Shown: positions 45,116 to 54,063, counted from the stretch's first letter. The stretch is DNA of 64,000 nt from an uncultured Pelagibacteraceae bacterium (GCA_902581775.1 CACHPJ010000004.1:1-64000), one strand, 5' to 3'. The notes: a model not told the origin generated them from the letters alone. Translations and numbers: made by a program.

Positions 45116-46508
45116 GAAAAATAAGAAATTAAAATCGAAAAAAAAATTTAAATTAATATCCCTTAAAACTGAAAAAATTAATTATGATAAAGTAAAACAT
45201 GAAACATCTGTTGATCAATCAGATAGACACGTTCCATATAATTTAAGACAAAGTGGTCCTACAAAAGTTGAAATGCTTATATCGACAAGAGTCAGAAAAT
45301 CCCCATATTGGCATTTATCAATGAAAGCAGGTTGTTGGAGAGCTACAGTTTATAACAGGATATATCATCCAAGGGGTTATGTTAGACCAGAAAAGGGTGG
45401 TGCAATGGTTGAGTATCATGCAATAAAAAATCATGTAACCATGTGGAATGTTGCAGTGGAAAGACAAATTCGAGTTAAAGGGCCAGATGCTGAAAAATTT
45501 GTTGACTATGTAATTACTAGAGATGCTACAAAGATTTCAACAATGAGAGGTCGATATGTAATTTTATGCAATTACAAAGGTGGAGTTTTAAACGATCCAG
45601 TTTTATTAAGAGTCGCAGATGATGAATTTTGGTTTAGCTTATCAGACTCTGATATTGGACTTTATTTACAAGGCGTAAACGCGGATAAAAGGTTTAAAGT
45701 AGAAATAGATGAAATTGATGCATGTCCAGTTCAAATACAAGGACCGAAATCTAAAGCATTAATGAATGATTTGGCAGGAGATCAAGTTAATTTTGATAAT
45801 ATGGCTTTTTACGGACTAGCCGAAGCAAAAATCGGTGGACGCAGCTGCATTATTTCGCAATCAGGTTTTTCTGGAGAGGCTGGATATGAAATTTATTTAA
45901 AAAATGCAACTTTATATGCTGAGGACATGTGGAATGCAGTTCTTAAAGCTGGTAAAAAACATAAACTTATGGTTATTGCTCCAGCTCACCATAGAAGAAT
46001 ACAAGCTGGAATTCTTTCATGGGGACAGGATCTAGACCAAGAAACCAATCCATTTCAATGTAATTTAGGATACCAAGTTTCATTATCTGGAAAAGGTGTA
46101 TGGGATAAACAAACTGACTATATAGGCAAAGAAACTCTAGAAAAAATGAGAGCACAAATAAGAAATGGTGAAAAACCTTACAAGCTGCAACTAGTCGGTC
46201 TAGAACTTGGTGGAAAACCAATAGAAGACTATGCAAATGATTTTTATTTAATCTCAAACATTGATGGCGGCAAACCTGTTGGATACATAACTTCTCCATG
46301 GTATCATCCAGAAAAGGGAACAAATATTGCCATGGGATATGTGCCTTATGAAGGTCATTTAAGTGAAACAGGATTTCCAATTGGCAATATAGGAAAAAAG
46401 TATAAGGTGCATTTACCAAAGAAGTACGCTAGTAAAGCTGTTGACGCTGTAGTAGTTAAAGTTCCATTTACTCAGTCGTTTAATGCTAATACTAGAGAAG
46501 TTTCTTAG
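45099..46508 (+). CDS. DmdA-like GcvT-family folate methyltransferase
   Basis: A 469-residue protein. Residues 1-60 are a Lys-rich extension; then RVRKSPYWHLSMKAGCWRATVYN, HHLKEHV-like HAIKNHVTMWNVAVERQI, GGVLNDPVLLRV, WFSLSDSDI and QIQGPKSKALM (each shown in part) match the DMSP demethylase DmdA and glycine-cleavage T protein family. The long C-terminal domain (about 350-469) exceeds DmdA's 370-residue size. DmdA moves a methyl from DMSP to tetrahydrofolate; this one is a distinct paralogue, substrate unassigned. Start at ATG 45099, overlapping metF-like by 17 bases. Confidence 0.82.
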   Translation: MPKKNKKNKKLKSKKKFKLISLKTEKINYDKVKHETSVDQSDRHVPYNLRQSGPTKVEMLISTRVRKSPYWHLSMKAGCWRATVYNRIYHPRGYVRPEKGGAMVEYHAIKNHVTMWNVAVERQIRVKGPDAEKFVDYVITRDATKISTMRGRYVILCNYKGGVLNDPVLLRVADDEFWFSLSDSDIGLYLQGVNADKRFKVEIDEIDACPVQIQGPKSKALMNDLAGDQVNFDNMAFYGLAEAKIGGRSCIISQSGFSGEAGYEIYLKNATLYAEDMWNAVLKAGKKHKLMVIAPAHHRRIQAGILSWGQDLDQETNPFQCNLGYQVSLSGKGVWDKQTDYIGKETLEKMRAQIRNGEKPYKLQLVGLELGGKPIEDYANDFYLISNIDGGKPVGYITSPWYHPEKGTNIAMGYVPYEGHLSETGFPIGNIGKKYKVHLPKKYASKAVDAVVVKVPFTQSFNANTREVS

Positions 46509-46509
46509 A

Positions 46510-46586
46510 GCGCCCTTAGCTCAGTTGGATAGAGCATCGGTTTTCTAAACCGAGGGTCGTAGGTTCGAATCCTTCAGGGCGCGCCA
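46510..46586 (+). tRNA. tRNA-Arg (anticodon TCT)
   Basis: Full cloverleaf of 77 bases: acceptor GCGCCCT pairs with AGGGCGC, followed by discriminator G and an encoded CCA. The D arm has AGCTCAGTTGGATAGAGC, the anticodon stem TCGGT/ACCGA closes a TTTCTAA loop giving TCT (reads AGA), and the T arm has GGTTCGAATCC. It lies one base after the DmdA-like stop and four before a convergent gene. Confidence 0.97.
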
Positions 46587-46590
46587 CTAT

Positions 46591-47925
46591 TTAACTAAGA
46601 AATTTTTTGGAATTACTTTTTTTTGAAATTTTTATAAAAGTTTCTTTATTTCTTTTTGAATAGAAGAAAATGTTTTCATTAAGTCTTGAAACATTAACTC
46701 CAGGCCAAAATTTATTAGAATAAGTGTCAAAAGTTGGTTCTAAGCTAATTTGATAGCATTTCAATCCAAGTTCAATACACAAGGAAAGTACGGTAGAATT
46801 ACCTATAAAAATTGATATATCTTTATCAATATTCTTTTTTAAATTAATTCTAAAAGTAGATTTTTGTAAATCAATAATTTGCTCCTTTAGATTTAAGTGT
46901 TTTTTTGAATTAGTTTGATCTGGATGATTCCTAATATCAAATTTTGTAATATCGTTAATTTTGTTTCTATTTATCAAGTCGTTTATTGAATTTTTGACTA
47001 AACTATAGTCTTTAAGCATATATGGGAGAAAAATTTTATTTGAAAAATTTTTTTTGTTTAAATTAAAAAATCTAATAGATGGAATTATTTTCATCTTTTT
47101 CTTTGGCCAATTAAGAACTTTATGATTGAAATTAAATTTATTTTTTGAACAAACTAACAATTTGTCAGGTGAAAACCTATCATAATAATAATTGATTGGT
47201 AATGGCTGTGGTGCTGTATGATCATATCCGATAATATCTATTTTTTTGTTAGTTTGTCTCAAGTATTTTATCAAGTTTTTTTGATATGGTTGTGCTTCGT
47301 ACGCTATATAAACTTTATCAACTTCTCTTGTTTTGATATTCTTTCTAAAACTTTCTAAAAAAACTTTACTAAAAAAAGATAAATAAGACATTTCTCTGTA
47401 AACTTTACAAACATTGAAGTTTGATTTCAGCAAAGTTGTCATTAAATAATTTAAAAAATTTAATATTGAGAGTGCAATATTTGAATTTTCTTGCTTTAAA
47501 AGAATTATATTAGCTTTTATTTTTTTAGGTAATTCTTTGTCCATATAGACTGAAAACCAAATGTAGCCCTTGTTATTAGATGTAATATTAAAATATTTAT
47601 CTTTATATTGACCATTTTTTTTAAAATCACTTTTATAACTCCATGATACGATTATCTTTTTGTTTTTATTTTTTTGATTGGGTTGTAAATGGTTATAAAC
47701 TTTTATATTTGATCTTGAAAAAATAACTACAAAAAATCTTAAATAATTTATTAAAAATTCTTTAAAATATTTAAAACCGTAAATTTTAAATTTAATATAA
47801 TTTATTCCAGGTACATCAACTCCTAGTGTAAAATAATTTAAAGCGGTTGGTTCAATATTAATTTTTTTAATTAATTTTTTAAATTTATCCAAAAAACTTT
47901 TCTGATAGCTATTTATTTTTTGCAT
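46591..47925 (-). CDS. Possible surface-glycan biosynthesis protein
   Basis: A 444-residue soluble-looking, Lys/Asn-rich protein with no membrane helix beyond a weak one near residues 60-75. Its C-terminal third (about 230-444) looks like a GT-B type domain: IIGYDHTAPQPLP, LLVCSKNKF, then DISIFIGNSTVLSLCIELGLKCYQI, like the 'GNSS..E....G.P' of CDP-glycerol/sialyl-type and capsule transferases. I believe it belongs to the surface carbohydrate proteins found in marine alphaproteobacteria, but cannot name the family with certainty. It stands alone beside tRNA-Arg. Confidence 0.5.
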   Translation of the reverse strand: MQKINSYQKSFLDKFKKLIKKINIEPTALNYFTLGVDVPGINYIKFKIYGFKYFKEFLINYLRFFVVIFSRSNIKVYNHLQPNQKNKNKKIIVSWSYKSDFKKNGQYKDKYFNITSNNKGYIWFSVYMDKELPKKIKANIILLKQENSNIALSILNFLNYLMTTLLKSNFNVCKVYREMSYLSFFSKVFLESFRKNIKTREVDKVYIAYEAQPYQKNLIKYLRQTNKKIDIIGYDHTAPQPLPINYYYDRFSPDKLLVCSKNKFNFNHKVLNWPKKKMKIIPSIRFFNLNKKNFSNKIFLPYMLKDYSLVKNSINDLINRNKINDITKFDIRNHPDQTNSKKHLNLKEQIIDLQKSTFRINLKKNIDKDISIFIGNSTVLSLCIELGLKCYQISLEPTFDTYSNKFWPGVNVSRLNENIFFYSKRNKETFIKISKKSNSKKFLS

Positions 47926-48007
47926 TTCTTAAAAAGTGTATTTTCATATATTTTGTAAACATTTATTTTATATAACAATAAGTAGTGCTATATCTAGTCT
48001 CATTTCC

Positions 48008-48035
48008 TTGCTTCATCAATTAATTTATAGATAAT
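48008..48035 (+). promoter_or_regulatory. Possible promoter of aapJ
   Basis: TTGCTT at 48008 and GATAAT at 48030 with a 16-base spacer make a plausible sigma-70 promoter. It would start transcription about 48042, exactly at the first palindrome of the leader. Weak consensus, so only a candidate. Confidence 0.35.
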
Positions 48036-48041
48036 ACATAA

Positions 48042-48071
48042 ACTTTGAAAGTTCAAAGTATTGTTAACAAT
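48042..48071. promoter_or_regulatory. Two abutting palindromes in the aapJ leader
   Basis: ACTTTGAAAGTTCAAAGT (48042-48059) has perfect 8-base arms around AG, and is followed at once by the 12-base perfect palindrome ATTGTTAACAAT (48060-48071). Three bases later comes the AAGGGGA ribosome site. Likely operators or leader structures controlling the amino-acid transporter; the tracked TTG start at 48045 lies inside them and is not used. Confidence 0.6.
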
Positions 48072-48089
48072 AAAAGGGGAATCATTAAT

Positions 48090-49136
48090 ATGATTAAATC
48101 AATCAAAACTTGGATTTTAGTTGGATTTGCATCACTTCTTCTTGTCGCTTGCGGTCAAGGTGGCGGTGGAGCTGGTTCAAAAAAATCTAAAACTTTGGAA
48201 AATACAAAAAAAGCTGGTTTTGTTAAATGTGGAGTCTCGCAAGGACTTCCAGGATTTTCAAATGCTGATGCATCTGGAAATTGGACCGGTATAGATGTGG
48301 ACGTATGTAGAGCTGTTGCAGCAGCTGTTTTAGGAGATGCTGATAAAGTTAAATATACTCCATTAAGTGCTAAAGAGAGATTTACTGCATTAACATCAGG
48401 AGAAATCGATGTATTAGCACGAAACACTACTTGGACATTATCAAGAGATGCTGACATAGGACTTACATTTGTTGGTGTAAACTTTTATGATGGACAAGGT
48501 TTCATGGTTAGAAAAAATTCTGGAATCAATTCAGTAAATGATTTCAAAAACGGTATATCTGCATGTACAAACACAGGTACTACTACAGAGCTAAACATGA
48601 GAGACTTCTTTAATTCTAAAAACATAAGCTACGAACCAATTGCGTTTGAAAAAGCAGACGAAGTTGTTCAAGCTTATGACGCGGGAAGATGTGATACTTA
48701 CACAACTGATAAATCTGGATTAGCTGCTCAAAGAACTAAATTGAGTGCTCCAGATGATCATAAAGTATTACCAGAAACAATTTCTAAAGAACCATTAGGG
48801 CCTGTTGTAAGACAAGGCGATTCTGTTTGGGAAGATATTGTTAGATGGTCTCTAAATACTATGATCGAAGCAGAAGAATATGGTGTTAACTCATCAAATG
48901 CTTCTAGCCTAAAAGAGTCAGATAACCCAGCTATCAAGAGATTAGTTGGAGCTGAAGGAGAGTTAGGCGCTGCATTCGGTTTAGATAATGAATGGAGCTT
49001 AAGAATTATCGAGCAAGTTGGTAATTACGGTGAAAGCTATAAAAAACATATAGCTGACACAAATATTTTGCCAAATAGAGGTCCAAATGAATTATGGACT
49101 AAAGGCGGTATTCTTTACGTACCACCAGCAAGATAA
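48090..49136 (+). CDS. aapJ: Amino-acid ABC transporter binding protein, putative lipoprotein
   Basis: Family 3 binding protein of about 348 residues, like AapJ/YhdW (general L-amino-acid uptake). The start MIKSIKTWILVGFASLLLVAC is a lipoprotein signal with lipobox LVAC (Cys 21), followed by a Gly-rich linker. Mature blocks: VKCGVSQGLPGFS, GIDVDVCRAVAAAVLG, ERFTALTSGEIDVLARNTTWTLSRD (shown in part: GEIDVLARNTTWTLSRD), GRCDTYTTDKSGL and NRGPNELWTKGGILYVPP. Start at ATG 48090, nine bases after AAGGGGA. Confidence 0.93.
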   Translation: MIKSIKTWILVGFASLLLVACGQGGGGAGSKKSKTLENTKKAGFVKCGVSQGLPGFSNADASGNWTGIDVDVCRAVAAAVLGDADKVKYTPLSAKERFTALTSGEIDVLARNTTWTLSRDADIGLTFVGVNFYDGQGFMVRKNSGINSVNDFKNGISACTNTGTTTELNMRDFFNSKNISYEPIAFEKADEVVQAYDAGRCDTYTTDKSGLAAQRTKLSAPDDHKVLPETISKEPLGPVVRQGDSVWEDIVRWSLNTMIEAEEYGVNSSNASSLKESDNPAIKRLVGAEGELGAAFGLDNEWSLRIIEQVGNYGESYKKHIADTNILPNRGPNELWTKGGILYVPPAR

Positions 49137-49150
49137 TTGCTAATAAAATT

Positions 49151-49183
49151 AAAAAGGGCTGGATTTATCTGGCCCTTTTTTTT
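49151..49183 (+). terminator. Intra-operon hairpin terminator after aapJ
   Basis: Stem AAAAAGGGCTGGA with TCTGGCCCTTTTT (13 pairs including two G-U), 4-base loop TTTA, then T tract. Rho-independent shape. It separates the binding-protein gene from aapQMP, the same layout as at 16565. Confidence 0.88.
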
Positions 49184-49207
49184 ATTCTCATTTATATTCT
49201 TCACTAA

Positions 49208-50386
49208 ATGAACTTTAAAAATTTTAAATTTGATTTAAGCAACAAAAATAAGGATTTAATTCCTCAAGTTTTAACTGTTTTACTTTTAGTATTAGTCGTT
49301 ATTTATTTTACAATAAATGCGCAAAATAACATGGGAAATAGAGGAATTTCTTTTGGTTTTGGTTTCCTTTCACAAGAATCTTCATTTGATATTACATTCT
49401 CATTAATTGATTATGATGGTTCTCACTCGTATGCTAAGGCATTTTTAGTAGGATTATTAAATACAATCTTAGTTTCATCTATAGGAATATTTTTTGCTAC
49501 AATACTAGGTGTAACAGTCGGCATAGGAAGATTGTCCCAAAACTATCTAGTTGCTAAAGCCGCCGAATGGTATGTTGAGATTTTTAGAAATATTCCTTTA
49601 ATATTACAAATATTTTTTTGGTATTTTGCAGCTCTAAGAGCGTTACCGTTACCAGTAGACTCAATAAATTTTTACGATATAAGTTTCTTGAATGTAAAAG
49701 GGTGGTATGTACCAAAGTTTATTTGGACTAATTTTTCAGTATTCTTTTATTCAATTATTTTAGCAATTATTTCAATAATATTTTTCTATAAATATGCTAA
49801 AAAACAAAGAGATGAATATGGAAAGCAATTACCAACTTTTTATATTTCATTAGGAATAATAATTGGTCTACCTTTATTAACATTTTTAATTGGTGGAGTC
49901 AGTTTATCATTTCAAATTCCAGAGTTAGAACAATTGTCTACAACAGTTTATGTTTATAAAGGAGGTGTTAGTATAATACCTGAATTAATTTCTTTAGCTT
50001 TAGCACTCTCAATGTATACGGCGACTTTTATAGCAGAAAATGTTAGAGCAGGTATACTTGGAGTTAGCAAAGGACAAAAAGAGGCGGCAGCATCTATAGG
50101 TTTAACTAAAGGTCAAATATTAAAATTAGTTGTTATGCCTCAGGCATTAAGGATAATAATACCTCCAACGACCAATCAATATTTAAACTTGACAAAAAAT
50201 TCATCATTAGCAGCCGCTATAGCTTATCCAGATATAGTTTTAGTTTTTGCAGGTACTGCCTTAATGCAAACAGGTAGGGCAATTGAAATCATATCTATTA
50301 CAATGCTTACATATCTATCACTAAGCTTATCTATTTCAGTTTTTATGAATTGGTATAATAAAAAAATAGCTATAAAGGAAAAATAA
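49208..50386 (+). CDS. aapQ: Amino-acid ABC transporter permease AapQ
   Basis: His/Glu/Gln/Arg/opine-family permease of 392 residues with about eight helices. Helical N-terminal part, LLNTILVSSIGIFFATILG (typical TM-linking), VEIFRNIPLILQIFFWYF, and the EAA loop GQKEAAASIGLTKGQILKLVVMPQALRIIIPP (shown in part: EAAASIGLTKGQILKLVVMP). The NAQNNMGNRGISFGFGFL text is characteristic of AapQ/YhdX. Stop overlaps the aapM start by one base. Confidence 0.94.
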   Translation: MNFKNFKFDLSNKNKDLIPQVLTVLLLVLVVIYFTINAQNNMGNRGISFGFGFLSQESSFDITFSLIDYDGSHSYAKAFLVGLLNTILVSSIGIFFATILGVTVGIGRLSQNYLVAKAAEWYVEIFRNIPLILQIFFWYFAALRALPLPVDSINFYDISFLNVKGWYVPKFIWTNFSVFFYSIILAIISIIFFYKYAKKQRDEYGKQLPTFYISLGIIIGLPLLTFLIGGVSLSFQIPELEQLSTTVYVYKGGVSIIPELISLALALSMYTATFIAENVRAGILGVSKGQKEAAASIGLTKGQILKLVVMPQALRIIIPPTTNQYLNLTKNSSLAAAIAYPDIVLVFAGTALMQTGRAIEIISITMLTYLSLSLSISVFMNWYNKKIAIKEK

Positions 50387-51642
50387 TGAAAAATTTATTA
50401 ATCAAACCTTCAAAAGAAAATTTAACTAGTTTTGTGACTTTGGGTGGTTTACTTATTTTTATTGGTTTTTTTGACGTTTTAGCTAACAAATTTTTAAACT
50501 TAAATGTTACTGGATTTTTGCCAAATAAAGTAAGTTATTTTGCACCACTAATTATTGGAACTATTGGATTATATCTTATTAGAATAGAATTTAGCGGAAA
50601 TAAATTACTAGATAAAATTAATACAAATTTTAACTCAAATAACTTAAATGCTATTTTAACTTTAATTGTAATTTTTGCCTTAATAAAATATATACCACCG
50701 GTACTAAATTGGCTCTTCTTCGACGCTAATTTTATTGGTAATACAAAAGAAGACTGCACTGGTAATGGAGCTTGCTGGGTCTTCGTAAAAGTCTGGTTTA
50801 ATAGATTTGTTTACGGAATGTACCCTGATGCAGAGCAATGGCGTATAAATTCAGCTTTTATAATGTTATTTTCCTTAGTAGGAGCGTCTTTTTTTGTTCC
50901 TGCAAAATTTAAAAAATATATATTAATTTTTTTACTTTTTGTTTATCCAGTTATTGGATTAAAAGTTATTTCTGGTGGTGATTTTGGTCTTAAATACGTG
51001 GAAACTGGAGCTTGGGGAGGCTTATCTCTAACATTCATAGTATCAGCTTTTGCTTTAATATTGTGTTTTCCAATTGGAATGTTTTTAGCGCTAGGTAGAA
51101 GATCACAATTACCAGCTATTAGATATACTTCCATAGGTTTTATAGAATTATGGAGAGGAGTTCCGCTAATTACTGTTTTATTTATGTCTGCAGTAATGTT
51201 TCCAATGTTTTTACCTGACGGTACATATGTAGACAAACTAATTAGAGTGCTAATAGCAATAACGCTTTTCGAGGCTGCCTATATGGCTGAAGTTATTAGA
51301 GGTGGCTTGCAGGCTCTTCCTAAAGGACAGTATGAAGCTGCAAAATCTTTAGGTATGGGTTATTGGAGAATGCATTTTCTTATAATACTCCCTCAAGCTT
51401 TAAAATTGGTTATACCAGGTATAGCTAATACTTTTTTGGCTTTAGTTAAAGATACACCTTTAATTTTTGTAGTTGGCTTGTTAGAATTAGCAGGAATGGT
51501 AAATTTGGCTAAAACAAACCCTAAATGGCTTGGAATGGCCATGGAAGGTTATGTATTTGCTGGTTTAGTTTTCTGGATAATTTGTTATGCTATGAGTAGA
51601 TATAGTCAAAACTTAGAGAAAAAATTAAGTACTGAAAGATAA
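50386..51642 (+). CDS. aapM: Amino-acid ABC transporter permease AapM
   Basis: Partner permease of 418 residues, like AapM/YhdY, with an extended N-terminal region carrying extra helices and the periplasmic GACWVFVKVWFNRFVYGMYP block. The C-terminal half has WGGLSLTFIVSAFALIL, ELWRGVPLITVLFMS and the EAA loop LPKGQYEAAKSLGMGYWRMHF. Three bases separate it from aapP. Confidence 0.94.
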   Translation: MKNLLIKPSKENLTSFVTLGGLLIFIGFFDVLANKFLNLNVTGFLPNKVSYFAPLIIGTIGLYLIRIEFSGNKLLDKINTNFNSNNLNAILTLIVIFALIKYIPPVLNWLFFDANFIGNTKEDCTGNGACWVFVKVWFNRFVYGMYPDAEQWRINSAFIMLFSLVGASFFVPAKFKKYILIFLLFVYPVIGLKVISGGDFGLKYVETGAWGGLSLTFIVSAFALILCFPIGMFLALGRRSQLPAIRYTSIGFIELWRGVPLITVLFMSAVMFPMFLPDGTYVDKLIRVLIAITLFEAAYMAEVIRGGLQALPKGQYEAAKSLGMGYWRMHFLIILPQALKLVIPGIANTFLALVKDTPLIFVVGLLELAGMVNLAKTNPKWLGMAMEGYVFAGLVFWIICYAMSRYSQNLEKKLSTER

Positions 51643-51645
51643 ATT

Positions 51646-52377
51646 ATGAGCAAGATTATAGAACTAAAAAACGTCAACAAATGGTTTGATAAATTTCAAG
51701 CCTTAAAGGATGTAAATCTAGAAGTTAACCAACAAGAAAAAATTGTAATTTGTGGTCCTTCTGGTTCTGGAAAATCTACGTTAATAAGGTGTATTAATCG
51801 ATTAGAAGAGCATCAAAAAGGTGAAATCATAGTTGATGGAAAAGAAATATCAGCAAACACAAAAGATATTGAAAAAATTAGAGCAGAGGTTGGAATGGTT
51901 TTTCAACAGTTTAATTTATTTCCTCATTTATCAATATTAGACAATTGTACACTAGCCCCAATATGGGTAAAAAAAATGCCAAAAAAACAAGCAGAAGAAC
52001 TTGCTATGCAAAATTTAGAAAGGGTTCAAATAGCCGATCAAGCAAAAAAATTTCCTGGACAACTTTCTGGAGGTCAACAACAAAGATCTGCACTAGCTAG
52101 AGCTTTATGTATGGAGCCAAAAATTATGCTTTTTGATGAGCCTACTTCTGCACTCGATCCTGAAATGATTAAAGAAGTTTTAGACTCAATGGTAGATCTC
52201 GCTAAAGCTGGTATGACTATGATCGTTGTAACTCATGAAATGGGTTTTGCTAAAGAAGTTGCCGATAATATGATTTTTATGGATGAAGGAAAAATAGTAG
52301 AAAAAGCAAAAACCAAAGATTTTTTTGATAATCCTAAATCTGATAGAACAAAACTTTTCTTAAGCCAAATTTTATAA
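51646..52377 (+). CDS. aapP: Amino-acid ABC transporter ATPase AapP
   Basis: ABC ATPase of 243 residues with Walker [11 protein letters not shown]-loop [12 protein letters not shown], signature LSGGQQQR, Walker [16 protein letters not shown] and switch VVTHEMGFA, all canonical for the polar amino-acid transporter ATPases. Last gene of the aapJQMP operon; its end overlaps convergent cysK by 6 bases. Confidence 0.95.
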   Translation: MSKIIELKNVNKWFDKFQALKDVNLEVNQQEKIVICGPSGSGKSTLIRCINRLEEHQKGEIIVDGKEISANTKDIEKIRAEVGMVFQQFNLFPHLSILDNCTLAPIWVKKMPKKQAEELAMQNLERVQIADQAKKFPGQLSGGQQQRSALARALCMEPKIMLFDEPTSALDPEMIKEVLDSMVDLAKAGMTMIVVTHEMGFAKEVADNMIFMDEGKIVEKAKTKDFFDNPKSDRTKLFLSQIL

Positions 52378-53367
52378 CCATTTTGGTACCGGTAAACTTT
52401 TCTCTTTTAAGAAATTTTTATTATAAATTTTACTCGCATACCTTAACCCACTATCACATAAAATAGTTACAATATTTTTACCAGGACCAATTTTCTTAGC
52501 TAATTTTATTGCTCCAGCAATATTAACTCCTGAAGATCCTCCTAAAATTATCTTTTGATTTTCCACTAAATCAAAAATTAAATTTAAAGCCTCTTTATCT
52601 TCGATTTGAAAAGCTTCATCAATAAGTGACTTTTCAAAATTTTTTGTAATTCTACCTGTTCCAATTCCTTCTGTAATTGAGTTTCCTTTGCTCTCTAGTT
52701 TTTTATATTTAATGTAAGAATATAAAGATGAACCCATTGGGTCAGATAAACCTATTAAGATTTTTTTATTTTTGTTCTTTAATCCAATAGACACACCTGC
52801 AAGAGTTCCTCCTGTGCCAACTGAACATATAAAGGCATCTACTTTTCCAGCTGTTTGAGTCCAAATTTCTTCTGCTGTTGTTATTATGTGTGCTTCTGTA
52901 TTCACCATATTATCGAATTGATTAGCCCAAACTACACCCTTATTATTTTTTTTTCTTAAATCGTCAGCTATGTTTTTAGACTGTTTAATGTAGTTATTTG
53001 GATTAGAATATGGAACCGCTTCTACCTCTATAAGTTCAGCTCCAAGTTTTCTTAATGTATCTTTTTTTTCTTTAGACTGGGTTTTAGGAATAACTATCTT
53101 TAAATTAAAACCATATTCTTTACAAACAACCGCAAGACCTATCCCGGTGTTACCTGCCGTTCCCTCTACAATTGTGCCACCGCTTTCTATTTCTTTATTC
53201 TTTATTGCGTTATTCACTATAAATAGTGCAGCACGATCTTTTACAGACCCACCAGGATTAAAATATTCTGCCTTTCCATATATATTACAATTGGTTAATT
53301 CTGAGGCTTGTTTTAATCTTATTAATGGTGTATTTCCAATGGACTTTAATACTAAGTTTTTACTCAT
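52372..53367 (-). CDS. cysK: Cysteine synthase (PLP-dependent)
   Basis: A 331-residue O-acetylserine sulfhydrylase-type enzyme making cysteine from O-acetylserine and sulfide. PLP lysine is in [11 protein letters not shown], the substrate loop is [12 protein letters not shown] (in the usual place of TSGNTG, with Ala in place of Ser), and the phosphate-binding loop is [12 protein letters not shown]. The C-terminus is slightly longer than enteric CysK. Cystathionine beta-synthase is a possible alternative, since AGNTG variants occur in both groups. Divergent from an exported protein gene with 12 bases between starts. Confidence 0.87.
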   Translation of the reverse strand: MSKNLVLKSIGNTPLIRLKQASELTNCNIYGKAEYFNPGGSVKDRAALFIVNNAIKNKEIESGGTIVEGTAGNTGIGLAVVCKEYGFNLKIVIPKTQSKEKKDTLRKLGAELIEVEAVPYSNPNNYIKQSKNIADDLRKKNNKGVVWANQFDNMVNTEAHIITTAEEIWTQTAGKVDAFICSVGTGGTLAGVSIGLKNKNKKILIGLSDPMGSSLYSYIKYKKLESKGNSITEGIGTGRITKNFEKSLIDEAFQIEDKEALNLIFDLVENQKIILGGSSGVNIAGAIKLAKKIGPGKNIVTILCDSGLRYASKIYNKNFLKEKSLPVPKWL

Positions 53368-53379
53368 AACTAAAAATAT

Positions 53380-54063
53380 ATGAAAAAATTTTTTCTTTCA
53401 ATTACATTTTTCTTATTATTGTATACCAATGTTTACCCTCATGTAGATCATTATAAAAAATTGAGCTACATAGAATATGAATTATTTAGAAATAACGCCT
53501 CAATAGGTTATCATAAGTATAATTTTCTAAGAGAAAAAAACAATTTAACAGTTGATAGTACAGTTGAGTTCAGTATCAGTAAACTTGGCATTCAATTGTA
53601 TAAATACTTTGCCAAAAGCACAGAAGTTTACAAAAATGATAAATTTTTCTCATTTTCCTCAAGAACTCTTCAAAATAAAAAAGATAAATACGTAAATATA
53701 AGTGTAAATACTAATGAAAATAATCTAAAAATAGACGGTTCATCCTATAAAGGACCGACATCAATAGATCATATAGTTGGAACATGGTGGAATCATGAAA
53801 TTGTTTCTTCTAAGGCTCAAATTAGTGCTATATCCGGAAGAGTTATTGAACAAAATGTTATTTTTTTGGGAAAAGAGGAGGTAAAAATTGGTGAAAAAGT
53901 TTACAAAACTTTAAAATTTAATTTTAAATCTTCAGATGAAACACTCCCAGCAAACAAAAAACTAAATACTTATATCTGGTATGAAGAAAACACATATCTA
54001 TGGGTAAAAGCAGAATTTAAAAAGCAAGGAAACTGGCAATATAGATTAAAAAATTATAAATAG
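53380..54063 (+). CDS. Exported DUF6134-like protein, unknown
   Basis: A 227-residue protein with a signal peptide (about 1-20, ..NVYPHV) and a beta-rich body: YELFRNNASIGYHKY, VDSTVEFSISKLGIQLYKY, DHIVGTWWNHEIV, YIWYEENTYLWVKAEFKKQG. These fit the DUF6134/DUF3108-like family of periplasmic proteins with no assigned role. It starts 12 bases from divergent cysK; no other partner is evident. Confidence 0.65.
   Translation: MKKFFLSITFFLLLYTNVYPHVDHYKKLSYIEYELFRNNASIGYHKYNFLREKNNLTVDSTVEFSISKLGIQLYKYFAKSTEVYKNDKFFSFSSRTLQNKKDKYVNISVNTNENNLKIDGSSYKGPTSIDHIVGTWWNHEIVSSKAQISAISGRVIEQNVIFLGKEEVKIGEKVYKTLKFNFKSSDETLPANKKLNTYIWYEENTYLWVKAEFKKQGNWQYRLKNYK

Noticed and set aside
45973-46419. 148-residue minus-strand ORF
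   Set aside because: Lies fully inside the DmdA-like gene on the opposite strand and has no recognisable pattern; a shadow.
45099-46508. Calling this gene dmdA
   Set aside because: It is about 100 residues longer, with an added N-terminus and C-terminal domain, and differs in many DmdA positions; substrate should not be assumed.
46510-46590. Genomic island boundary at tRNA-Arg
   Set aside because: No integrase, no direct repeat of the tRNA 3' end and no composition change seen within the window.
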